A stretch of 64,000 bases of DNA from Clytia hemisphaerica (Eukaryota > Cnidaria > Hydrozoa > Leptothecata > Clytiidae): assembly GCA_902728285.1 (NCBI GenBank), contig CACVBU010000693.1:518779-582778 (forward strand), given 5' to 3'. Positions 27,401 to 39,400 of this stretch are shown here, one piece after another. A program made the translations under genes and the position numbers. The notes beneath the pieces were generated by a model. That model saw only the letters and a program-made list of their open reading frames with translations. It had not been told where the DNA came from and made no database searches. Within the stretch, counting starts at the first letter, position 1. Each line of letters opens with the position of its first letter.

Positions 27401-30400
27401 AGATGTCAAAAAGCTCGAGTTTAATACCTACTACACACATAATATTTCTTCCTGAACATGTTTCAAAATTAAATGGGAAATAATTGCAAAGATTCACAAG
27501 TTCTAAGTCCCGGAAGAATTAAAAAAGAAATCGATTTGACAATTCAACTCACTTAGTCACTTAAATTCGTTAAAATTATATATTTATCATCCGTCCTTCC
27601 AACAAACTTCCTTGTCCGGCAAAGTATAAATAGTGGACAAAATTTCCAGAAAAATCATCATCTTTCAAATTCATCATTTGACAAGGAGAAAACAGATCAA
27701 CATAAAAATGCAGATTTGGAAAATTTTGCTTCTTCTCTCCTTCTTGGCTGCCACAGTTTACTGTAAGTGTAATATTTATCAAGATTTCAAACATAAAAGC
27801 ACAGGGCGTTGTGAAGTACTATGCTTGGACAAACTCTCGGAGTTCAAATAGGTTAACGTTGTCTCTTTAATTAATACAATGAAAGTGAGACGATCCGCCG
27901 GCGTATGCAAAGCCACTGAAGTACTTGGCCAATAAACTAGAAATGACACTTTTTTCCATATTTACTTAACAGGTGAAGAGAGCAATGAACTTCAAGAAGA
28001 AAACAACAACGACGAACAAGTTGAAGACGAACCATCTGCATTGACTTTTCAAGATGAAGAAATTGAACAAGAAGAAAATGAAATTGAAGATGAACAACAA
28101 AATGGTAAGCCGTATAAAATGTGAACGATCGAATTCGTTTGAAATGATTTAAGTCTAGCTCTACTTCAAAAAATATTTTAAGAGTGAGGTCAATTACGTA
28201 TTTAGTATACACTTTCCAGCTATTTATGAAGTTTCCGATAAAGAATAGGAAGGTCTTTTGGCGGACGGGAGACTTTGAACCCAGATAAAAATGAAAGTAA
28301 AAATTTTAAAGAAAAATCATTATGCTGTTTTTATTTGAAAATCTTTACTCTATCATTTGTTGTTCTTTTTAATTTCTAGATGCAGCACCACGCGGCTACA
28401 AGACCAAAGTTTACACTGAGAAAAATAAGAATGCTGGAGAATGCAAAAGAATCAACTGGAAAAGAATTAGTTGTTGGAACAAGAAAGTTGGTTCTCGAGT
28501 TGAACGACGATGCAAAATGCAATACAGTAGACAATGCAAAATCTGTTCAAGATTCTACTATCGAACATGTACTAGCTACCATGGGTGTAAAAACGGTCCA
28601 TTGCAACCAAGACAATGTGCCAGAAAAATCGTTGGTAAGGGCTTTGCATGGAGAACAGCTCACACATCTTACTAATTTGACTAATATTTTTTGTATTTTT
28701 GACTAATTATTTTTGCATGTATTTAATTATTTTTGTTGGAGTAAAGAAATTGAATCTAAAAAACAGTTGACCATTACCTCCTTTCACTTCCAAATAAAAT
28801 ACAGCTAAAATTTGGGACGGACAGAGCTCGATACAATATGCCAGGGGGAATTTAATGATAATAGCCACTTTCTTTTCACCTTCCAAAACAAGCAAAACAA
28901 AGCATACTTAGATTAAAAACGTGATTCTAACTACAAGAAGGGCACAGCTAATTAAATTGGAGTCCTTTTTTTGATTCTTTAAACCATCATGTCGAAACGA
29001 AAATGAAAAATATCTTGGCTCCCAAGGTTAAGATTGAACAGCTTTAAAGTATTATTTAATAGATTTTACCCAGGATTATTGTATTCATTTATCGCTTTTC
29101 CACAGTTCTTAATCCCTAACTTGAGACTTTAACATGAGATTTCTTCCAGTCATTAAAAATAAACGAAACTTTTTACACCCACGGGTCTTTGGAAGAGTTT
29201 ATCTTAGTCCAGAGAAAAGTATCTTAATCCTGAATTGAAAAGGTGGCTGAAACTTGGTAAAGAATAAAGTTCCTAGAACCAACAGATAGAACCCACAGAC
29301 AAGTTTTGTACCCTTTTTGAGTAATTTTCAGTACGCATCCCTGTGAACAAGAGTGTTTCTTCCAAAACATGAAATTCCTTAAGATAAATGAACGAAACAG
29401 ACTCTACACAAAAATTATTCACTATCCTAAAAAAAGGGAGATCATTGTGCTTAAGTGACTCTACCAGCTGTGTTCGCGACGCAAAGAACTGTGGAAGTAT
29501 CGTAAATATACTTGAACGACTCAGGAGGATGAGGCAACCTTGTATGCTTAAATCTGACAAGTCTTCGTTACCACATCACAGTGACAAGCATATCTCCCCG
29601 TGCTTTTGTAAATCAGCAATGGTACCCAATTCTGTTCATATGACAAGGGTTGGCCAGGGTGAAGGCTAATTCTATTGCCAAGTGAAACACAGCACCGAGT
29701 GGGATCCGAACTTCGAATCAGGAATGAAGGGATTTTTTCAGAGAGGTGGGGTTGGACGCAGATACATTCAGAAAGTAGTTATCAACCAGAGAGACTCACA
29801 AAAACTCAACCATTAATTTGAACTACAACTCACGCTCCATGAGTTTATCATGTTAGGAGGCAAACGTATCGCATACTGCACTAATACTAATTTGACTAAT
29901 TTTTTGTATTTTTGACTAATTATTTTATTTTTGCTTGCATGCATGCATGCATACATTTATTTTTATTGAGTTAAAGAAATTGAATTTGAGAAATCAGATG
30001 TATTGTGTGCTTCCATTACTGAGCAAAATAAAGCAAATATTTCCATTTTGAACGGACCGAGTTTCAAATATGTCAAGAAAAATTGGTGAATTACAGCAAA
30101 CTTAGATGAAGGATTTGAATTTTTCGTGCCTCGCATTACATGAAGGATGAAGCTGAGAAGATTACAGTAATTTTCTTTTAGTACACCCCTTTGCTAAAGA
30201 CTCGCAGGGACCCCCGCCCTACTGGAAAATTTGACCAAAGTCTGATACCCGATGGGAAAAATACATTCTGGGCCCCACTGGGAAATTAACTATCATTTAA
30301 TTTCCATTCGAAATTCAAAGTGAAAAATGTAGGCTTCTGCTCATCCTCTAGCGACAAGAGTTTCTTATAGAAATTATCTGTGTGTAGAGGTCTGTGATTT

Positions 30401-33400
30401 GGACTAAAAGAATAGCACTTCATAACCATCACAACTGGATTGTTCGATCTTGGAACAATAGAATTTCTATTCCCATTGGCATTTGGACAAGTTCCACCTG
30501 GGCTGTGAGACAGAAGTGTTTGAGTTAACAAAACTGATGATATGGGAAAGCTTCCTTGGTGTAACAACCCATCTTTTGAATCAAAACCCCGGCACAAAAT
30601 AATGGAAAAGGTCTCGGTTCCAAAGGTTGAAAATTGAACGACATCAAAATACTTGTTCATAAAAGTTTACCCGTGAGTAATGTATGTTTCTACAATTCTC
30701 AATTCCCTTACTTGGGATTTAAATTAAACGTTTTTCCCAGCATTTGGCACCCAGGTACTTCCGGAAGAGTTTATCTTAGTATGGTATTGGTTTCAAAAGA
30801 CCCTGAATTGTACAATCTTCAGTAGAGATCCCTGTAAACAGGACCGTTCCTTCCATAACGAGAAAGTCTATAAAGATGAACGAAAGACATCCCATCCCAT
30901 GAAAAGGGAAATGATTAACTTACTCTGCCAAATCGCGACACACATATAGATGCTGGTGTATAGTAAATTGAATATACTCGAACGGATCGAGAGGACAGCA
31001 TATCCTCGCAGGGTTGAATCTGACAACTATTCACTACCATAACACAGTAATATTATGTATATCTCTTCATACACTTGTATCAGAGTGATGGTATCCCATT
31101 CCCCACAAATGACATTAGTTAGTTTGACCCCGGCGAAGGTACATCCACTGGTTGAGATTGAAGCTCCGAGCTCCTGCGAGGCAGTTAAGCCGTTTATTTA
31201 CAGAGAAGTGAGGTTAAACAGAAACACCGAGAAAGACAGACGTATCAATAATTAATTTGAGTTACAACTTGGGCTCCAGGAGTTTATAAAGATGAAGCAC
31301 GGTTCGCGTACTACACGATATCTTTTTCAGTACATGGAAATCTCCGTCAAAGTCCCAAAACCACTAGATAGCAAGAGATGCAATGATAGTTTCGCAAATT
31401 GTAGTGTTTTATGCATTAGATTGTGAAAACTACATCATCAACTTTCCCTTTATTTATCAGATTCCGTATATAAACAATCCTCAATTTAATATGATCCGAT
31501 TGAACACCAAACATCATGTATTTAGGATATCTGAATAAACCAAACCACACCACGTAATTCTTCACCCCCCTGAGCATATAGTTAAGCAATAGAATGGATG
31601 ATGATAACGATGTTGATTACGAAAAATTTAATCAAAATAGATAAGTATTAATCAATTCCTGCAACGCACATAACTTCCTCCTTGTAAAATTCAAATTTAA
31701 AGGGGAAATAATTGTACAAAATGCACAAGTTCCAAGGCCGGAAGAATTAAAATAGAAATCGATTTGACATTTCAACCCCCTTAAAGTCGTCAAATTATTT
31801 ATTTATCATCCGTCCTACCAGCAAACTTCCTTATCAGGCAAAGTATAAATAGTGGACAGAATTTCAAAAAAAATCATCATCTTTCAAAATCATTTATTTG
31901 ACAAGAAAAAAGAAAACAAAATCAAAATGCAGATTTGGAAAATTTTGTTTCTTCTCTCCTTCTTGGCTGCCACAGTTTACTGTAAGTGTAATTTTTATCA
32001 AGAATTCAAATAAAATAGGAGAGGGCGTTGTGAAGTACTATGCTTGGACAAACTCTCGGAGTTCAAATAGGTTAACATTGTCTCTTTAATTAATACAATG
32101 AAAGTGAGACGATCCACCGGCGTATGAAAAGCAACTGAAGCACTTGTCAATAAACTAGAAATGACACTTTTTCCATCTTTACTTAACAGGTGAAGAGAGC
32201 AATGAACTTCAAGAAGAAAACAACAACGACGAACAAATTGAAGACGAACCATCTGCATTGACTTTTCAAGATGAAGAAATTGAACAAGAAGAAAATGATA
32301 TTGAAGATGAACAACAAAATGGTAAGCCGTATAAAATGTGAACCATCGAATTCGTTTGAAATGAGTTAAGTCTAGCTCTACTTCAAAAAATATTTTAAGA
32401 GTGAGGCCTATATATTTACACTCTCCTCAGCTTTATATGAAAATACTTCAAATACATTGTTCTTTTTTATTTCTAGATGCGGCACCACACGGCTACTACA
32501 AAACCAAAGTTTACACTGAGAAAAACAGGAATGCTGGAGAATGCAGAAGAATCAACTGGAAAAGAATTAGTTGCTGGAACAAGAAAGTTGGTTCCCGAGT
32601 TGAACGACGATGCAAAATGCAATACAGTAGACAATGCAAAATTTGTTCAAGATTCTACTATCGAACATGTACTAGCTACCATGGATGTAAAAACGGTCCA
32701 TTGCAACCAAGACAATGTGTCAGAAAAATCGTTGGCATGGGCTTTGCTTGGAGAACAGTTCACACATCTTACTAATTTGACTAATATTTTGTATTTTTGA
32801 CTAATTATTTTATTTTTGCATGCAATGAATTTATTTTTGTTTGGGGTAAAGAAATTGAATCTAAAAAAAAGATGTCCTTTCATTTCAATGAAATACAGCT
32901 GAAATATGGGACGGGCAGAGCACGATTGATGTGGGGAAAAATTTAATGATATTAGCCGCATTCTTTTCACCGTTCAAAATAAGTAGAACACGGCATACTT
33001 AGATTAAAGAGGTGAATTTCGTGCCTTTTCCTAAAGAAAATGTATGACAGCTGAACCCAAAATAAAAACTAAGCAAAAACAATCTAAGGAAAAAAAATAC
33101 GGCAAAACCAATGGTAAAAATCAAATGATGGAAATAGTCCAAAACAAATACTCGAATACTGCCACTATCAGAGCCTAGTATAAAAACTGCCACTTAGTAC
33201 ACACCCATCCAGCCAACGCCACACACCTTAATAACTATTTCCATCCGACAAACAAAGTATAAAAGACAAATCCAATAAAATGACAAATCCGGTACTAATA
33301 TTGTAAGGGTATATAAGTAGCTCAGTTTTGACCCTTGTTGCTGGACTGACTTGTGTACCAATAAAAACAGGGTCACCTGCGACACAGGTCCACCGAAGTG

Positions 33401-36400
33401 GTCATCAGCAGCGATTTTCTTCCCTTGCATACAATAAGGTAAAAATAAGAAAATAAAAATCGACAGTCCATAGTAAATAAAACGGTGATATAATTATTAT
33501 GAAAAATTCAGTAGGTTATCACAAAATACTTTTGAGTCAGCACCGAACTCTTTGAAAAGAATATGCCTACCATAAATTTTTCTCAAGACGCTTCGTATCC
33601 CTGCTTTGCTTGCACCTTGTGTTAGCATTTTCCTATATAGATAGTGACAAGGCTCTATAAAACTACTAGGTACAGAAGAAATCCGAGCTGTGCTAACTAA
33701 TGCTCGCTAAAAACAGTGTTTGCAGGTGTATGGTAAATATACTCGAACGGCTCGAGAGGAAAGTGCAATTTTTGTATACTTAAACTTGACTGAAAGTTTT
33801 CCCGGCACTCTTGTTACAGAGGGATGGTGCCCAATTCCCCTCAAATAGCATTGGTTTGGTTGACACAAAATGTCAATACACTAACCACAACTCTGCTCCC
33901 ATTTTGCTTTATTAGCGTAACAGACAATAGTGTCCGATTCACAGTCTGTCATGGAAATTAATTCATTGAAAACCCTGCAGTGGTAGTATATAGTAAGTCT
34001 CACTACAACGGGTCATCTTCTAGAAGCAACTTTCGATGCATTAATTCAATTGCATACGATTTTATTTGAAAAACATAAAATTAAAAGGTCATTTTTTCTT
34101 TTTCATTTTACATAATAACAAAAATTAAAATGCTCTGAACTATCTTTTGATCGGTATATAATTTGATAGAATTTCAAAAGCACTGTTTGAAAAATGACAA
34201 GCAAAACAAAGATTAGTGCACTCTTCAAAGCAGCGAGTTGAATTCAATTAGTTCCCAAGTTCAGGACAACCCATATCATCAAGTTCTCATTGATCAACAA
34301 TTTAAAAATGTGCCACCTGTTTTACACGTCGGAAAATCTATAATTTTACTTTTCTGTCGGAATCATAAGACTACATTGGGGGAAGTTCTCCAACCACCGA
34401 AAACTGTTAAAATCAGAGCAAAGACGTAGAACTGATGTAAACGGAATTAAAAATTTTGCAACGTTAAGTAAAAAAATACGAATAAGCAGAATAATGGCAC
34501 TTTCTACATCCAAACCGGAAAATCTTAATGATTGTCAACGATATCACGATTAATCAATTAACGTAGGATAATGAATTGTTACTAATTATAGTTCGATTGA
34601 AATTGAGTTCAATTCAATATGACCACCAATGCAGGGGAAGTTTAAAATAACTAAAACATATTCTGTTACGTAAAAATGTAACCTGCCTTAACTCATCCGT
34701 AAGGTGAAGAAAATGAAAAATGAAAATGAAAAATTCCAATCTTTGGCTCTATAAACTGAGACAAGGATATTTTTCAACTCTTTCGATTCCAAAACGATGT
34801 TTCAAACACAGATAAACCGCGCCTAAAATTGCAGTCTCTAAAAGTTGACCTTTCACCCTTTTGGCACGTAAGAAGAAAACAACAAAAACAGGGATATTCA
34901 GCGCCAAAGAACCACTGAGTAGATTTACTTAGCTTTTAGTAGGGGACCAAGCCTTGGGTTCCATGACATCTTTTCTACAACCTAGCCATTTTTAGTCTAT
35001 TCCAGCGAACAGTATATTACAAGATATTTTTGAGAGGGAGGACGCGGATTAGGCCCGGGAAAACTTTTTATGACCAAAATAGTGACGCCGTAGGCAAAAC
35101 TGCAAGGGAAAATAAGGGGTAGAGAAATAGCTTATTTTCAAAAGTCAAAATAAACGAAAATGATTGGTACCATCTGAAAGAGCATGAAATTCTGAGCAAA
35201 AAATTGTATTACAACAACTCTCTGACTAAAACACACAAAGGAATACAGCGGCAAGATGGATGTATTTGAAAAAGAAGCGACTATTCCAATGACAAGGACT
35301 GGCCTCAGGAACAATAAAGCTTTGTGAACAGTTGTGAATCCTGTTTATCAGCAATGAAAATACATTCATCATTTTGATGTAGAAGCGAAGAGCATAACTT
35401 TCTAAACGCATTTTTAGAGATGCTAGGTTCAAGAGATTTTCATCATATGTACGGCTGAAATAAAAATAAAGGAAGCACAACCTTAACAATTAACCAAATA
35501 TTTCCTTCGACCTACATGATGTGATAATTATGTCGTAATTTAACCCTAAAGGACCATTGAAACAGGAAGTCTTGAAAGTTTAAAGTTCAAAAGAAAGAAA
35601 CATAGTGAAACACCCACTGAATTACCATACTTGTAAAAAAGGAAATTCATCAGAATGTCGACCAGTTCTTCCTTGTCCTGAATAGTATAAATGGTGGACA
35701 GAATTTCCAGAAAAATCATCATCTATCAAATTCATCAGTTGACAAGAAGACAACAGATCAACATTAAAATGCAGATTTGGAAAATTTTGTTTCTTCTCTC
35801 ATTCTTAGCTGCCACAGCTTACTGTAAGTATAATTTCTGCTTATTCCAACAGGGTTTGATGTTAAGGAGGAGCTTTGTACTTTACTTTGTCCTTTTTGCC
35901 AAAGAAAACATTCAAGCAAAAATGAGTTTATCCGAGTTGTTCCGATTTTTATCGAACAAAGGATTGTTTTTGATGTTTTCAATGAACTGATTTGTTCAGC
36001 CAAGTGAGCAAATAGAATCGGCTTAGTTTTTATCGTATAAATCGGAAAATATTTTTATTTGTACGCCAATGATTGCCGTAAGGCATAAAACTTGAAGCAA
36101 TGTATTTTTTTTAACAGCGAAATTTTGAAATAAATTTATGATCGATTAAATAGTTAACAAAAAAAAAAAATACCGAGTAATAGCACCTTTTAACTCGGAA
36201 TTTTATGATAATTTATTCTAAATCGACACACAACATATATACTTAGCAAAGAGCTATTTAATTCAATTTGACAGGTGCAGCAAGTAACCAAACAAATACT
36301 GAAGAAAAAGAAAAAGTCAACACTTTGAATGACGAACAAGGTGAGTTCCCATCCAAGAAATGTTTATCCTGACAATGTTGAATAATTCCTGGCGAAGCCC

Positions 36401-39400
36401 AGCTAAATATTTATTTTCATAATATTCCCTACATTTTACTGCATACAGAACGAGTTCTTCAGTTTATTCACATGATTTCTATCTTTAGAAAGTGATTTCT
36501 ATCTCGAGAAAGTGAGCGAGTAGCTCAGTCGGTAGAGCATTCGCTTTACATTCCAAGGATTGTGGGTTCGATCCTCGGTCACCACCAACTCATCGATCAG
36601 ATTGGGTAATCTGATCTAGGCGATAAGTTACTGGGACCTGAGAGTAGGTGTGGCGAACTCCATCTCAGTATTCGGCCTCCCAGGTCTGATGAACATGATG
36701 TTGAACAAATCCAGTAATGGTTTTAATTTTCTATTTCAGATCCCTCGTACCACGGATATTTGTTTTCAACGAAAAAGGTTTACACTGAGAAAGAGAAAAA
36801 CGCTGGCCAATGCAGAAGAATCAACATGAATATCATCAGCTGCTGGAAAGGAAATTGTCTCCAAAAGAAATACTATAAGTGTATCAAATATGCAACAAGA
36901 TGTAAAGTGTCTTATGACAGAGAATGCAATGTCTGCAACAGATATTACTATCAGAAATGTTATCGACGCATGCATTATGGGAGCTATGTGACCAAATGTA
37001 TTAATGGACCACCAATGCCAAGAGAATGTAGAAGAAAAATTGTTCAACATGTTCCTGAAGACAGAATCACTAAATGTAAGTAGAAATAACAAATTAGAAA
37101 TCCTTTATACTATCCAGCATTGAAAGTCATTTGGTTCTAAGCTATGAAACGAATGCAAAAAAGGAGTAAATGTAACAAAGACACCATGTGAGCAATATTG
37201 AAAATAGGAAAAAAACACTCCCTCCACTCACACTACATTTGACATTATACAGATTTACAAGCTAGGCTCACAGTGGGCCTCTAACCGATCTTATTTTACA
37301 CTATTCTTGAATCGTATTTTGAGGGATGGTTTTCCCATGCATCGTTGAGGTTTTCTTTGAAGGTCTTTATAGACTTTGCTGAAACGACATTTCTCGGCAG
37401 TCTATTCCAGGTTGGCACACATCTGTAATAAAAGGATTTCGTTTGAGGTCCGTGGAAACCGTCATTTGCGAAGTTAGGTAGAAGCTCATGGGGGTGTCTT
37501 CGATTTGGACGCGTACGTTTACTCAACTTGTCAGGTATTGTTGTTTTATCGTAGTAGTTGAGGTGTTTGTAAACCTGTACCATATCACAAAAATGTCTTC
37601 GAAATTCGAGTGTTGGTAAGCCGAGAATTTTGAGCCTATCACTATATGAAAGGCTGCGGTACGTTGGGACCAATCTTGTTGCACGTCTTTGCACTCCCTC
37701 GAGTAGGTTGACGTGTTTACGTAATCTTGGTGACCAAACTGATTGTGCGTACTCAAGGTGTGGTCGGACAAATGTTGAGTATAGTGTACGGAGGATCTCT
37801 GGAGTTAAGTTGGTGAAACCTCGTTTGATGACACCAAGCATTGAGTTGGCTTTTTTTACTTGATTGGCTATATGGTCTTCAAATGTCAATTCAGCATCAA
37901 CCAATATACCCAGGTCTTTTTGTTCAAATACGTGCTCAAGCTGAATATCACCAAGACGATACGGATGAGCGTGTTTTATATTTACGAATTTGCCGATTGT
38001 GAGAACGTGACATTTATCCGGATGGAACTGTAGTAGCCAATCAATGGACCATTTTTCGAGTGTGTCTATATCACTTTGTATGGCAAGGGAGTCATGGACT
38101 GAAACTACCTCTTTGAAGATCTTTGTATCATCTGCGAAAAGTAGCAGATCCGAAATCACCTTGTCAGGCAGATCATTTATGTACAGTACAAAGAGTAGAG
38201 GGCCCAAGACACTTCCTTGTGGTATTCCACTTAATACACTATCCATGTTGGATTTTGCTTGGTTTACTTTTACCAACTGCTTTCTTCTACTCAGAAACGA
38301 TGAAATCCAGTTCTTTATTGATCCAACTATGCCATACCCTTCTAGCTTTTTGCAAAGCCTACGATGAGGCACTGTATCAAATGCTTTAGCGAAATCAAAA
38401 TAGATGCAGTCTACAACTTTTCCGTCTGATATACTTTCACAGCACCTGTCGACATATTTCAATAGTTGAGTAACAGTGGAACGTCTACTGATGAAGCCAT
38501 ACTGCTTATCTGATAAAAGGTTTAAGTTTGTCAGGTGGTTTGTGATATGTTCTCGTAGTATCGACTCCATCAGCTTGCAAACCACGGATGTTAAACTCAC
38601 TGGTCTGTAATTGATGGCCAAGTTATGCGCGCCTTTGTTCTTGAAGATGGGCGTGACGTGAGCAACCTTCCAATCCTCAGGTAGTACCCCTTCAACCAGT
38701 GTCTTATTCATAAGCCTTGAAAGGGGCTCGGAAATTTCGTCGACAAGTTCTTTCAACATTCTTGGATGTATTTCATCAGGACCAAAAGATTTGTTTGTAT
38801 CCAGATCTTTGATCTTCTTACTTATCATATCTTTAGTTATGATGATGTCTGCAATATCTTGTTCTGTTCTTCGTGGAAATTCCGGAAGTTCTCCCTCAGG
38901 CTCGATGGTAAAGACACTGCAGAATTGTTTTTGGAGAATGTTTGCTTTCTCGTGGTCTTCGTGACGTAGCGATGACTTGTCTTTAGGTGACTCGAGAAGT
39001 GACGAAATTATCACGAGCCCTAAAACACTAATTACGTTTATTTTAATGACCTTTTTCCAGCACACGACGAAGCAATGAAAGATGGAGACGAATTCAAAAG
39101 TAAAGATGAAGTCGAAGTTGAAGAAGATAAAGATCAGAATGGTAACGTTTTTGGCCCAGCTAGCTTTAGCGTACTGGGCCTTTCATTAGCATTCTGCCCG
39201 GTGTCAGTGTGTAACAATTTACTAGGCGATACGCGTTTTCATATATGGCGTTTTCAAGCACAGGCTAATTCAGATTGTGAAGGATTTGATTGGCTGTTAG
39301 AACATGATTGACAGAATAAAAAACAATTGAAATCGTCTTTATTGGTTAAAAACATAAAAGGAGAAAATACAATTAACTATTAAAACTATAACTATAAGAA

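Noticed and set aside
36516-36592. tRNA gene
   Set aside because: A and B boxes are present, but the anticodon arm does not pair, two extra bases precede the D arm and the T stem is mismatched. The same sequence recurs with a long non-tRNA body, so it is a SINE.
36766-37092. Minus-strand 108-codon frames opposite each A-type exon (also 40,761-41,087 and 41,878-42,204)
   Set aside because: They mirror the plus-strand Cys-domain exons, which have signal peptide, splice sites and conserved cysteines. Their similarity to each other only reflects the exon duplication.
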